From assembly GCA_002307215.1 (NCBI GenBank), contig DBTU01000041.1:1-64000 (forward strand): a DNA stretch of 64,000 bases, written 5' to 3'. The notes beneath the pieces were generated by a model. The model was not told the DNA's origin, did no database searches, and saw nothing but the letters and a program-made list of their open reading frames with translations. Positions 9,114 through 17,645 of this stretch are shown piece after piece. The number at the start of each line of letters is the position of its first letter. Positions within the stretch are counted from its first letter, which is position 1. This stretch comes from Lachnoclostridium sp. UBA1308. Lineage in GTDB: Bacteria; Bacillota; Clostridia; Lachnospirales; Lachnospiraceae. A program made the translations under genes and the position numbers.

Positions 9114-10721
9114 ATGTCGATTCGGGTGATTGCTTATGATGTAGGTACGACCGGAATAAAAACCTGTGTTTTCGAGATTTCAGACCACATCAAGTTGATA
9201 GCTTCTGCGACACAGGGGTATGAGCTTTATGTTCTGGATAACGGCGGTGCCGAGCAGGAGCCCGACTTATGGTGGGAGGCCATGTGTAACACAACAAGGA
9301 AGGTGCTGGAAGAGAATCAGATAGATGCAGACACGATTAAGGGAGTGTCCTTTTGCTCTCAGATGCAGGGACTTGTTTTGGTTGACCGTGAAGGCAGACC
9401 GGTACGAAGGGCTATGAATTATATGGACCGGCGTGCCGTGGAAGAATTAAAGAAAGGTATGGCACACGGGCTCACGATAGCAGGGGTGAATGCCTACAGG
9501 CTGTTCCGGTCTTTGTCGGTAACAGGTGCAGTCGCTGCAAGCGTGAAGGACCCGGTGTGGAAGTATAAATGGGTTGAAAAGCATGAGCCTGAGGTTTTTA
9601 AAAGGGTATATAAATGGCTGGATGTCAAGGAATATCTGATCTGCAAGTGTACCGGTGAATTCATCATGACCCCGGACAGTGCCTTTGCTACTCTGCTTTA
9701 TGATGTAAGAAAGGGCAGGGAGGGCTTCAGTAAGGAAATTTGCCGGATGCTTGGTGTGCAAATGGAGCATCTTCCTGATATCAAGCCCTGTTCGGATAGG
9801 GTAGGGACCATACGTAAGGAAGCAGCCGAAATGCTTCATCTTAAGGAAGGAACACCGGTGTTCGGCGGAGGCGGGGATGCCTCCTTAATTGGAGTGGGAG
9901 CCGGAGCAGTTAAGCCCGGAGATACCCACATCTATTCCGGAACCTCCGGCTGGGTATCGACAGTTGTGGAAAAGCAGACGGTGGATGTTACTTCGATGAT
10001 AGCTGCCATCGTAGGTGCAGACAATGGTCTATTTAATTATTTTGCGGAGCTGGAGACTGCCGGAAAATGTCTTGAATGGGTGAAGGATCATCTTGCGCTG
10101 GATGAAATCGATATCTATCTGGAGAAGAAGCATGTAGCTGCCTCCCAGGAAGCAATCCATAAAAGTCTTTATGATTATATGATGCATGCAATTAAGGATG
10201 TTCCTGCAGGTAGCAATGGGGTCATCTTTACACCTTGGCTTCATGGAAATCGGTGCCCGTTTGAAGATTCTAATGCCCGCGGTATGTTCTTTAATATCAG
10301 CCTGGAGACAGGCAAAACAGAGCTTATTCATGCAGTTCTTGAAGGGATTTGTTATCATTTAAGATGGCAGTTGGAGGCTCAGGAGAAGAAGGTCACGACA
10401 TCACGGGTAATCCGTTTTGTCGGTGGAGGAGCTCTGGCACCACTTACCTGCCAAATGCTTTCGGATATATTAGGACGGGAGATAGAGACAGTGGATAATC
10501 CTCAGAATGTTGGTGCGGTCGGAGCAGCATTAGTTGCTGCTGTCGGGCTTTTAATTACGGAGAATTTGTCCGATGCAAAGAGACTGATAACTGTTAGCGG
10601 GCGATATCTTCCGGATCTTAATAAAAAACAGGTTTATGATCATTATTTTGAGGTATTTAAGGAATTATATAAGAAAAACAAGGGAAATTTCACAAAATTA
10701 AATAAAAGAGTTATTGAATAA
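9114..10721 (+). CDS. FGGY-family carbohydrate kinase, xylulokinase-like
   Basis: ATP-dependent sugar kinase of 535 residues, somewhat longer than XylB (about 500). The N-terminal ATPase motif is AYDVGTTGIKTCVF, the sugar-binding segment includes AMNYMDRRA, and the C-terminal domain has GGGGDASLIGVGAG and RFVGGGALAPLTCQMLSDIL, followed by VGAVGAALVAA. TTGGAGGG precedes the ATG. It belongs to the tetR transcript; phosphorylation of a ketose or polyol-derived intermediate before cleavage by the class II aldolase is likely. No isomerase lies in the cluster, so it is not a standard xylose operon. Confidence 0.85.
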   Translation: MSIRVIAYDVGTTGIKTCVFEISDHIKLIASATQGYELYVLDNGGAEQEPDLWWEAMCNTTRKVLEENQIDADTIKGVSFCSQMQGLVLVDREGRPVRRAMNYMDRRAVEELKKGMAHGLTIAGVNAYRLFRSLSVTGAVAASVKDPVWKYKWVEKHEPEVFKRVYKWLDVKEYLICKCTGEFIMTPDSAFATLLYDVRKGREGFSKEICRMLGVQMEHLPDIKPCSDRVGTIRKEAAEMLHLKEGTPVFGGGGDASLIGVGAGAVKPGDTHIYSGTSGWVSTVVEKQTVDVTSMIAAIVGADNGLFNYFAELETAGKCLEWVKDHLALDEIDIYLEKKHVAASQEAIHKSLYDYMMHAIKDVPAGSNGVIFTPWLHGNRCPFEDSNARGMFFNISLETGKTELIHAVLEGICYHLRWQLEAQEKKVTTSRVIRFVGGGALAPLTCQMLSDILGREIETVDNPQNVGAVGAALVAAVGLLITENLSDAKRLITVSGRYLPDLNKKQVYDHYFEVFKELYKKNKGNFTKLNKRVIE

Positions 10722-10804
10722 ATCATTGAATTAACTGGTAAATTAGTTGTAAATTAACACCGGTATTCTAGGAAGCATCGAAACTACATAAAAGGAGGTT
10801 TTCC

Positions 10805-12172
10805 ATGGCTGATATAAAAGAAATAGTAAGACAGCAGAGAGAGTACTTTACTAAGGAAGAGACACATAGCATCTCCTTTCGCCTCAGCGCTCTTAAGAAA
10901 CTTAAGGGGTCCATTGAACGACATGAAGAGGATATTAATAAGGCTCTTAAGAAGGATCTGAATAAGGCGCCTTTTGAAAGTTATGCCTCGGAGATTGGCT
11001 TGATTTACAGTGAGCTTAAGGATGTGATTAAGAATTTGCATCGCTGGAGTCGAAAGAAAAGAGTCAGAACCCCGCTGGTGCATTTTTACTCCACCTCCTA
11101 TCAGGTGTCAGAGCCTTATGGAATCGTTCTGATTATGTCTCCCTGGAATTACCCTTTTCAACTTACAATTGCACCGTTAATCGGAGCAATTGCAGGAGGC
11201 AACTGCGCGGTAATAAAGCCCTCGGCTTATTCACCGGCAACCTCAGCCGCAATTGCGGAGATTATCCGTGACTGCTTTGATGAACAATATATTGCTGTAA
11301 TTGAAGGAGGCAGGGACGCTAATCAAGAGCTTTTAGGGGAATGTTTTGACTATATTTTCTTTACCGGAAGTGTCAGAGTCGGTAAACTAGTAATGGAGGC
11401 TGCTTCCAAGAATCTGACTCCGGTTACTCTGGAACTGGGAGGAAAGAGCCCTTGTATCGTTTCAAATGATGCTGATATTGATTTGGCGGCAAAACGGATT
11501 ATCTGGGGCAAGACACTGAACAGCGGACAGACCTGTGTGTGTCCTGATTATCTGCTGGTGCATAAGGATGTGAAGGAAGAACTCATGACAGCGATGATAA
11601 AATACCTCCGGATATTCTATGGTGATCAACCCTGTACGAATGACGAATTCCCGAGAATTGTTAACAAGAAGCATTTCAACCGACTTAAAAGTCTGTTAAG
11701 CGATGCCCATATTGTTACCGGAGGGGACATTAATGAAGAAACACTTCAGATATCCCCAACTATTATCGATCGGGTTACTTGGGAGGACCTTGTAATGCAG
11801 GAGGAAATCTTTGGACCCATTCTGCCGGTTCTGGAGTTTGAGAGTATTGAGAAGGTTATTACTATGATTAACAATCATCCGAAGCCTCTGGCCTTATATC
11901 TGTTTACAAGGAGCAAGGGGATTGAGAAAAGGATTGTTAACGGCATTTCATTTGGTGGTGGTTGTATAAATGATACTCTTGTTCATCTTGCTACCTCATA
12001 TATGCCATTTGGTGGAGTCGGCAGCAGCGGAATGGGAGGTTATCACGGCAAATGGAGCTTTGATACCTTTACTCATAAGAAGAGTATATTAAAAAAGTCA
12101 AACCTATTAGATATCAATATACGCTATGCACCGTATAAGGATAAACTAAAGCTGCTTAAGAAAATGTTCTAA
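10805..12172 (+). CDS. Aldehyde dehydrogenase, class 3-like
   Basis: NAD(P)-dependent aldehyde dehydrogenase, 455 residues, the short form without an N-terminal extension typical of YwdH/AlkH-like enzymes. The cofactor-fold motif is IFFTGSVRVGK, the general-base Glu is in VTLELGGKSP (about residue 210) and the catalytic Cys is in NSGQTCVCPDY (about 244). PFGGVGSSGMGGYHG closes the fold. AAAAGGAGG precedes ATG. It lies 83 bases after the kinase and before a strong terminator, probably the last gene of the TetR-regulated transcript, where it would oxidise the aldehyde from the aldolase (inference). Confidence 0.88.
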   Translation: MADIKEIVRQQREYFTKEETHSISFRLSALKKLKGSIERHEEDINKALKKDLNKAPFESYASEIGLIYSELKDVIKNLHRWSRKKRVRTPLVHFYSTSYQVSEPYGIVLIMSPWNYPFQLTIAPLIGAIAGGNCAVIKPSAYSPATSAAIAEIIRDCFDEQYIAVIEGGRDANQELLGECFDYIFFTGSVRVGKLVMEAASKNLTPVTLELGGKSPCIVSNDADIDLAAKRIIWGKTLNSGQTCVCPDYLLVHKDVKEELMTAMIKYLRIFYGDQPCTNDEFPRIVNKKHFNRLKSLLSDAHIVTGGDINEETLQISPTIIDRVTWEDLVMQEEIFGPILPVLEFESIEKVITMINNHPKPLALYLFTRSKGIEKRIVNGISFGGGCINDTLVHLATSYMPFGGVGSSGMGGYHGKWSFDTFTHKKSILKKSNLLDINIRYAPYKDKLKLLKKMF

Positions 12173-12251
12173 AAATTTGATCTTCAATATATAGAGTTAC
12201 TGTTAGTACCCCGACCAAAGAAGATGATATGATTATGGTAAATACATCCAA

Positions 12252-12299
12252 TGCATAAGAATGCCGGCTAATTAAAATCTTGGCCGGTATTTTTATGCA
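12252..12299 (+). terminator. Intrinsic terminator closing the catabolic cluster
   Basis: TGCATAAGAATGCCGGC pairs with GCCGGTATTTTTATGCA around a 14-base loop, with two wobble pairs; a T-rich segment lies within the 3' arm. Confidence 0.85.
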
Positions 12300-12362
12300 T
12301 TGAAATCATAGACATTTTTTGTGTTATGGAAGAACAGACATTTTTTTGTAATGGAATCTCTA

Positions 12363-12390
12363 TGGACATAAACGCTAAAATATGTATAAT
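12363..12390 (+). promoter_or_regulatory. Promoter for metF
   Basis: TGGACA (12363-12368), a 16-base spacer and TATAAT (12385-12390). Just upstream, an imperfect 26-bp tandem duplication (AGACATTTTTTG... at 12310 and 12336) of unknown role precedes it. Confidence 0.6.
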
Positions 12391-12467
12391 TTAATAGAAG
12401 GTAATTATCAGTTCTCTTTGAACAATTGAATATTTTGATTTTACTGAATGATATATGAGGAGGATTT

Positions 12468-13334
12468 ATGCAGATAGCGTCACTGTTTAAAAAGAATAAA
12501 ACAGTATTATCCTTTGAGGTGTTTCCGCCCAAAAAGACAAGTCCGGTTGAGATTATCTATGAGACCTTGGATCAACTTAAGGACTTAAGACCGGATTTTA
12601 TCAGCGTAACTTATGGTGCGGGAGGCAATGCAGGAGACACCGCAACCTGTGATATAGCGTCAGTCATCAAGCAAAAATATAAGATTGAGCCTCTGGCTCA
12701 CCTGACCTGTGTCAATTACAACAAACAAGAGATCTTACAGATTCTAAATCGTCTGGAGCAAAGCGGTATCGAAAATATATTAGCACTCAGAGGAGACATT
12801 AACCCGGAGGTTTCACCCAAGAATGAATATAAATATGCCAGCGAGCTAGTAGCCTTTATTCGGGAAAGAGGAGGGTTTCATGTATCGGGAGCTTGCTATC
12901 CGGAAGGACATATTTCCAGTGCTAATCCGGTTGAGGATATCTTGAACTTAAAGAAGAAAGTGGAAGCCGGAGCTGAGCATTTAATCTCTCAACTGTTCTT
13001 TGATAACAGCTTCTTTTATTCTTTTCAGGAGAGGGCGAGACTTGCCGGAATCAACGTACCGATAGAGGCCGGAATTATGCCGGTGGTGAATAAGACCCAG
13101 ATAGAACGTATGGTAACTCTGTGCGGAGCAAGCCTACCCTCCAAGTTTACGAAGATGCTTCAGCGCTTCGAGCATTCTCCCGAAGCACTTCGCGATGCGG
13201 GTATTGCCTACGCGATTGATCAGTTGGTGGATCTGATCTCACAGGGCGTGGACGGTATTCATTTGTATACGATGAATAATGCATATATTGCAAGAAAAAT
13301 AAGTGACAGTATCTCCGGTCTGCTTCTGGCATAA
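12468..13334 (+). CDS. metF: Methylenetetrahydrofolate reductase
   Basis: 288 residues, the bacterial MetF length. It reduces 5,10-methylene-THF to 5-methyl-THF for methionine synthesis and, in acetogens, for the Wood-Ljungdahl methyl branch. FAD-barrel motifs are present: LSFEVFPPKKT at the start, FISVTYGAGG (about 45), HLTCVNYNK, ILALRGD, SQLFFDNSFFY (about 180) and the late DGIHLYTMNNA. GAGGAGG precedes ATG. It is monocistronic here, with its own promoter. The catalytic Glu lies in FEVFPP. Confidence 0.93.
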   Translation: MQIASLFKKNKTVLSFEVFPPKKTSPVEIIYETLDQLKDLRPDFISVTYGAGGNAGDTATCDIASVIKQKYKIEPLAHLTCVNYNKQEILQILNRLEQSGIENILALRGDINPEVSPKNEYKYASELVAFIRERGGFHVSGACYPEGHISSANPVEDILNLKKKVEAGAEHLISQLFFDNSFFYSFQERARLAGINVPIEAGIMPVVNKTQIERMVTLCGASLPSKFTKMLQRFEHSPEALRDAGIAYAIDQLVDLISQGVDGIHLYTMNNAYIARKISDSISGLLLA

Positions 13335-13411
13335 GATTATCATATCTCGAATAAATCGCCTGAATTATGGTAAAGCTTTAATGATATCGCAAGGCGGCGG
13401 ATAGGAGGCAA

Positions 13412-13516
13412 GAGTGAAAGATTTTTCAAATCTTTCACTCGCAAAGTTTGTGCCTGCGTAACCAAAGTGTGCAAGCACACTTAGCACAAACTTTATATGC
13501 GCAGAAAGCCTGCGCA
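13412..13516. repeat. Cluster of three stem-loops (inverted repeats)
   Basis: Three inverted repeats follow each other. A perfect 13-bp stem with a 3-base loop lies at 13412-13440 (GAGTGAAAGATTT and its complement). A nested hairpin at 13443-13494 has an outer arm AAAGTTTGTGC/GCACAAACTTT and an inner arm AAGTGTGC/GCACACTT. A 7-bp stem TGCGCAG/CTGCGCA lies at 13498-13516. It could be a terminator region of metF, a structured leader of the next gene or a small palindromic element. No T-run follows. Confidence 0.75.
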
Positions 13517-13531
13517 GGAATGGGGTTAATT

Positions 13532-14647
13532 ATGAAGAAGCTTACATTTTCGATCATTCTGTTATTGTTACTATTATCATTCGGCGGTTGCAATAAGAAT
13601 AAGGTGAACGTCGAAAATGATCAGATAACGGTGAGCCCGTCACCGCAACCGGCTGTTACACTGCCGGACGAAGATTCTTCAGGGACGGATTCAGAGGAGA
13701 ATACAGATCTACGGAAGGTGCAGGATTATTATCCGATTCAAGCGGATGCGGAATATGTATATGAGGGAAAAGGTAATGAATATGCTTCCGGTCATGTTTA
13801 TACTGATTTCGTGGATGCCGCTAATGATAAGGTTCAGACCAGAACGAATAACGGTGGGTCTGAGACCGTTAAAGTGATTCAAATAAAAGATGGAAAGGTA
13901 TCAGTGCTTTTTACAGAAAATGAGTGCTATTACCGGGATAATCTAATGGATAAGACATCACCCGGTGGGGAGGTCCTCCTAATGGAACCGCTTGTTAAGG
14001 GAACGCAGTGGACACTTTCAGACGGAAGGAAGAGATACATCTCCGGGGTAGATGTAGTCATGAATACGCCTATCGGAAAATTTCAAACACTGGAGGTTAC
14101 GACGGAAGGTGATAATGATACAACCATAGACTATTATGCACCTCAGGTCGGGTTAGTAAAAAGTGTATTTGGTTCAGGAGATTTAGAGGTTTCCTCGACA
14201 CTGAGTAAAATCAGTACGAACACACCATTAACTCAGACAATTGATGTATTTTACCCGGATGAGGACGAAAAGATATACACGGAGCCATTGACACTGTCTT
14301 TTCGGACGAATGATGTCACCAGACAAATTCTCGTAGCAGCGCTTCTTCAGGAAGCCATCAAGGAATCCTACCTTCCGCTTATCAGTGAGAATACTGAAAT
14401 TAACAGCCTGTATCTGGGAGATGACAAAATAGTTTATGTGGATTTTTCCTCCGATTTGATCAAGGACATGAATCTTGGATCAGGTTATGAGACCTTGGTG
14501 CTTCAGTGCATTACTAACACTCTGGGTAATTATTATGGTACTGGGAAGGTATATATTACGGTAGGGGGTAAGCCTTATGAATCGGGACATATACTGATGA
14601 AGAAAGGAGAAACCTTTAAGGTGGATTTGGATCTGGTTACAGAGTAA
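13532..14647 (+). CDS. GerMN-domain lipoprotein
   Basis: About 371 residues. The signal peptide has a long Leu-rich core and a lipobox ending SFGGC (Cys about residue 20), so it is a membrane-anchored lipoprotein. A Ser/Pro/Asp-rich linker follows, then a beta-rich middle domain (about 70-240) and a C-terminal GerMN domain (about 255-370: DVFYPDEDEKIYTEPL, LLQEAIKESYLPLI, VYVDFSSDLIKDMNLG). GerMN proteins take part in sporulation or spore germination, and some in cell-envelope functions. ATG 13532 is taken because it opens the signal peptide; the longer frame would run through the stem-loop cluster. Confidence 0.8.
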   Translation: MKKLTFSIILLLLLLSFGGCNKNKVNVENDQITVSPSPQPAVTLPDEDSSGTDSEENTDLRKVQDYYPIQADAEYVYEGKGNEYASGHVYTDFVDAANDKVQTRTNNGGSETVKVIQIKDGKVSVLFTENECYYRDNLMDKTSPGGEVLLMEPLVKGTQWTLSDGRKRYISGVDVVMNTPIGKFQTLEVTTEGDNDTTIDYYAPQVGLVKSVFGSGDLEVSSTLSKISTNTPLTQTIDVFYPDEDEKIYTEPLTLSFRTNDVTRQILVAALLQEAIKESYLPLISENTEINSLYLGDDKIVYVDFSSDLIKDMNLGSGYETLVLQCITNTLGNYYGTGKVYITVGGKPYESGHILMKKGETFKVDLDLVTE

Positions 14648-14709
14648 GATTTGACGGAAAAGTTACAACAAGTTACTTGAAGAGAACGAAAGATAATAGG
14701 AGGATGATT

Positions 14710-15702
14710 ATGTACACAGCAAAGGAAAGCAGATACGAGAAGATGGTTTATAATCAATGCGGAGAGAGTGGGCTAAAGCTTTCTGCAATATCACTGGGGT
14801 TATGGCAGAATTTTGGGTTTAAGGACAGCTTCGATCAGATGGAGGAGATGTGCCATACGGCATTTGACCTAGGAATTACACACTTTGACCTGGCAAATAA
14901 TTATGGACACCCTTACAACGGATCTGCCGAAGAAAACTTCGGAAAAATATTGGATCATGGTATGAGAGAGTACCGTGATGAACTTTGCATATCAACCAAG
15001 GCCGGCTATGAGATGTGGCCGGGCCCTTATGGAGATAGGAACGGTTCCAGAAAGTATCTGACAGCTTCCTTGGATCAGAGCTTAAAAAGAATGAAACTGG
15101 AGTATGTAGATGTGTTTTATCATCATGTGTTTGATCCCAATACCCCTCTGGAAGAGACCGCTTTAGCACTCGATAATGCGGTGCGTCAGGGGAAGGCGTT
15201 GTATGTCGGTATTTCGAATTATAACAGCCAGCAGACTTCAGATATTCTTACTATATTTCGTGAACTTCGAACTCCTTTTGTGCTTAACCAGCCCTCATAT
15301 TCCATACTGAACCGATGGATAGAGAGAGATAAGTTGAAGGATTTTGCCGCGCAGGAGGGTATTGGACTTGCTGTGTTCTCACCATTATATCAGGGGTTGC
15401 TTTCTGACCGTTATTTGAGCGGTATCCCTGCTGATTCTCGTATCGGGAAGGGAAGTAGCTGGATTAAGAATGACCTAACCGAAGAGATGTTAGTTAAATT
15501 AAATCAGCTGAATGGGATTGCTGGAAGCCGAGGACAGAAGCTTTCCCAGATGGCACTCTCCTGGGTCCTTCGTGATGGTAAGGTAACAACCGTTTTGGTG
15601 GGAGCCAGCAGTTCCTTACAGATCAAGGAAAATGTAGAAGCGGTCAATAAACTTATCTTTACCGATGAGGAATTGAATGCGATTGAAGAAATAATAAAAT
15701 AA
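14710..15702 (+). CDS. Aldo/keto reductase, YghZ-like
   Basis: NADPH-dependent oxidoreductase of about 330 residues. The AKR tetrad is visible: Asp in GITHFDLANNYG with the following Tyr, Lys in CISTKAGYEMWPGPYG and His in YVDVFYHHVFD. The insert KAGYEMWPGPYGD... is typical of the YghZ/GpR subgroup (L-glyceraldehyde 3-phosphate reductase), which detoxifies small aldehydes. ATG 14710 is chosen because AGGAGG at 14698-14703 lies at proper distance; ATG 14704 is too close to it. It stands between the GerMN lipoprotein and a terminator, and may be co-transcribed with the former. Confidence 0.85.
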   Translation: MYTAKESRYEKMVYNQCGESGLKLSAISLGLWQNFGFKDSFDQMEEMCHTAFDLGITHFDLANNYGHPYNGSAEENFGKILDHGMREYRDELCISTKAGYEMWPGPYGDRNGSRKYLTASLDQSLKRMKLEYVDVFYHHVFDPNTPLEETALALDNAVRQGKALYVGISNYNSQQTSDILTIFRELRTPFVLNQPSYSILNRWIERDKLKDFAAQEGIGLAVFSPLYQGLLSDRYLSGIPADSRIGKGSSWIKNDLTEEMLVKLNQLNGIAGSRGQKLSQMALSWVLRDGKVTTVLVGASSSLQIKENVEAVNKLIFTDEELNAIEEIIK

Positions 15703-15735
15703 GGAATAATAAATCAAGAAATAATAGAAATATTT

Positions 15736-15768
15736 AAGGGGCTTTTGCAGCGATGCACAAAGCCCCTT
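15736..15768 (+). terminator. Hairpin terminator after the aldo/keto reductase
   Basis: AAGGGGCTTT and AAAGCCCCTT form a perfect 10-bp stem around a 13-base loop; the downstream T-richness is modest. Confidence 0.7.
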
Positions 15769-15894
15769 ATTGTGATAAGATTTGCTTTCATAACAGGTTT
15801 CGGTTCTATTAGTGAGGGACTTGACATATCACTGATAGTTATCTCGATACTATTACTATCGTAGAATTATATGTACATTGCTGAAATATATACC

Positions 15895-15923
15895 TTGACA
15901 GGCGAGGTATTGTGGAATATAAT
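15895..15923 (+). promoter_or_regulatory. Consensus promoter of the padR-DUF4097 transcript
   Basis: TTGACA (15895-15900), 17 bases, TATAAT (15918-15923): a full consensus match. About 50 bases upstream lies an imperfect palindrome (ATAGTTATC-TC-GATACTAT, 15836-15854) that could be an operator. Confidence 0.85.
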
Positions 15924-15946
15924 GTGAATATAAAGGAGGATTTGGT

Positions 15947-16270
15947 ATGTCAATTGCATCGGATGTTATTCGAGGTCATACAGAACCAATTATTCTCGCT
16001 CATCTAATCGAGAAGGACAGCTATGGTTATCGTATTAATAAAGATATTATGGATAAGACAGGCGACCTGTATGAACTGAAGGAAGCGACACTTTACTCAG
16101 CGTTTCGCCGTTTGGAGCAGGCAAAGCTGATTTTCTCCTATTGGGGAGATGAAGAAGTGGGAGCCAGGCGGAGATATTACACAATAACAGAGCTAGGTAA
16201 AAAAGCATATCAGGAATACAGAAAGGATTGGGAGAATGCCAAGTCCATTATTGATATATTATTAAAATAG
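15947..16270 (+). CDS. PadR-family transcriptional regulator
   Basis: 107 residues, the short PadR form (winged helix plus one dimerisation helix). Typical features are GHTEPIILAHLIEKDSYGY at the start, the recognition segment LYELKEATLYSAFRRLE, and the wing ARRRYYTITELGKK. AAAGGAGG precedes ATG. In related Firmicutes short PadR proteins are often followed by a DUF1700 protein and then a DUF4097 protein; here the DUF1700 gene is absent and a DUF4097 frame follows after 28 bases. Confidence 0.88.
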   Translation: MSIASDVIRGHTEPIILAHLIEKDSYGYRINKDIMDKTGDLYELKEATLYSAFRRLEQAKLIFSYWGDEEVGARRRYYTITELGKKAYQEYRKDWENAKSIIDILLK

Positions 16271-16298
16271 AAGCCACAAGAGCGGCAGAGGGGAGTAT

Positions 16299-17272
16299 AT
16301 GAACGAAAGGATTCATTTCAAGAAAATTATTATCGTTTTGATTACTGCGGTATCACTGATTATTGTTGGATAGATTTTACTTATGATTTTATCATAAATG
16401 GAGGAGGAACAAATTTGGGAGCTCATGATATGGTACTTACCGATACACGTACAATAAGTGCTGCGAATATAGATACGATAAGTATCAAATATTTTTCAGA
16501 TGATATTACACTTTATGCAAGCGAAACTGATGAAGTGGTAATTAAGGAATATAAGAATTATACGCCAAAGAGTAATCAGGCCACGAAGGTAACAACCGGA
16601 GATAATAAAATTATGATTGCCGGTGATAAATGGTGCAACCTTTTCAGCGGCTTATTACTCCAGAAAAGTAGGGTGGAGATATATCTTCCCATAGATTATG
16701 CGGGCGCGTTGCTTGTCTCTGTTTCCAGTGGGGATATCAACTCCGAGCTTATACTTAGTTTAGCGACTTTTACTGCTTCCTGTAGTAGCGGAGATATTGT
16801 ACTGAATGGAATTATAGCAGAGAATATCTCAATGTCTGCCTCCAGTGGAGATATTGTACTGAATGAGATTACAGCAAAGAGTATTTCGCTGTCTGCTTCC
16901 AGCGGAGATTTGACTTTACAGAAGGCGACAGGACAGCTAAAAGCAGATGTAACAAGCGGAGATATTCGAATATCGGCATTTACCGGAGCAGGCAAGATTC
17001 ATGCATCTTCGGGAAATCTCAATTTAGGTCTGTTGCAACTGACAGGAGATATAAAGCTGGGTACCTCCAGTGGGGATGTGGAGCTTAATATTCCGGACAC
17101 AGTCGGTTTTTATTTTGAGGTAAAAGCCTCCAGTGGAGATATCGAGACATACTTTGATGATAAGCTGACTTATGAAAAGAGGAAGAAGCATGCCACCGGT
17201 GAGATAGGTGATAATGCACGATATAACTTACAGGTGAAGGTTACCAGCGGAGATGTCAAAGTAGATAGATAA
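16299..17272 (+). pseudogene. DUF4097 (LiaG-like) protein, frameshifted near its membrane anchor
   Basis: ATG 16299 opens a basic N-terminus and a hydrophobic helix (MNERIHFKK, then IIIVLITAVSLIIVG) but meets TAG at 16371. The same protein continues in another frame through DFTYDFIINGGGTNLG into 285 residues from 16415. That part is a beta-solenoid of (S/T)SGD(I/V/L) repeats, about nine in all, as in DUF4097 proteins. A one-base indel near 16360-16372 explains the break. A TTG at 16415 with GGAGGAGG before it could still start a soluble, unanchored product. Either a recent mutation or a sequence error; the downstream frame looks otherwise intact. Confidence 0.65.
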
Positions 17273-17289
17273 ATGAGATATGTATACAG

Positions 17290-17330
17290 ACGGGTTGTTG
17301 CTGATTCGAGAGGGATTAGTAGCGACCCGT
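17290..17330 (+). terminator. Hairpin after the DUF4097 gene
   Basis: ACGGGTTGTTGCT pairs with AGTAGCGACCCGT allowing G-T wobbles; no good T-run follows, so termination is only probable. Confidence 0.5.
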
Positions 17331-17386
17331 CAGATTATGTATAGAATATCATATGGCGATTTTTTTGAAAGAGCTTATTCTGAGTA

Positions 17387-17415
17387 TTTACAAAATGTAT
17401 GAAAACTGGTATACT
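17387..17415 (+). promoter_or_regulatory. Promoter of the hydE-hydG transcript
   Basis: TTTACA (17387-17392), a 17-base spacer and TATACT (17410-17415). It predicts a start near 17422 and therefore an untranslated leader of about 220 bases. Confidence 0.8.
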
Positions 17416-17421
17416 CGTTAA

Positions 17422-17607
17422 ATAAATAACAAAATAATCGTTCTGATAACGAGGGTACGCCCGAGTGGTAAGGCGAAGAATAGAGAATATCCGGGGATCT
17501 GAGTTGGCTTCCTCGCAGCAGCTGTCATATGTCTGATGCGTAGACGCTTAATTGAAGATACGATTTGGATTAAACTATCCTTGTGCCTTTCGGTATAAGG
17601 TTTTTTT
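17422..17607 (+). promoter_or_regulatory. Riboswitch-like attenuator leader of hydE-hydG, class unknown
   Basis: The leader ends with an intrinsic terminator at 17579-17607: CCTTGTGCC/GGTATAAGG around a TTTC loop, then seven T, only 38 bases before hydE. Upstream it can fold into a closed domain: CGAGG (17450-17454) with CCTCG (17511-17515), enclosing CGCC/GGCG (17458-17461/17472-17475) with a loop CGAGTGGTAA that looks like a tRNA D-loop, and ATCC/GGAT. A further hairpin region spans 17515-17547. It matches no riboswitch consensus I know (TPP, SAM, cobalamin, Moco, FMN, T-box considered). A ligand- or protein-controlled attenuator is inferred. Confidence 0.65.
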
Positions 17608-17645
17608 ATGTGTTCTGAAAAAGCATTCACAGAAACGAGGAAAAT

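Noticed and set aside
17450..17515. A tRNA gene: CGAGG/CCTCG ends and a D-arm-like hairpin with loop CGAGTGGTAA
   Set aside because: There is no T-arm (no GTTCGA-type loop), no proper anticodon stem and no CCA-side sequence. It is better read as part of the hydE leader.
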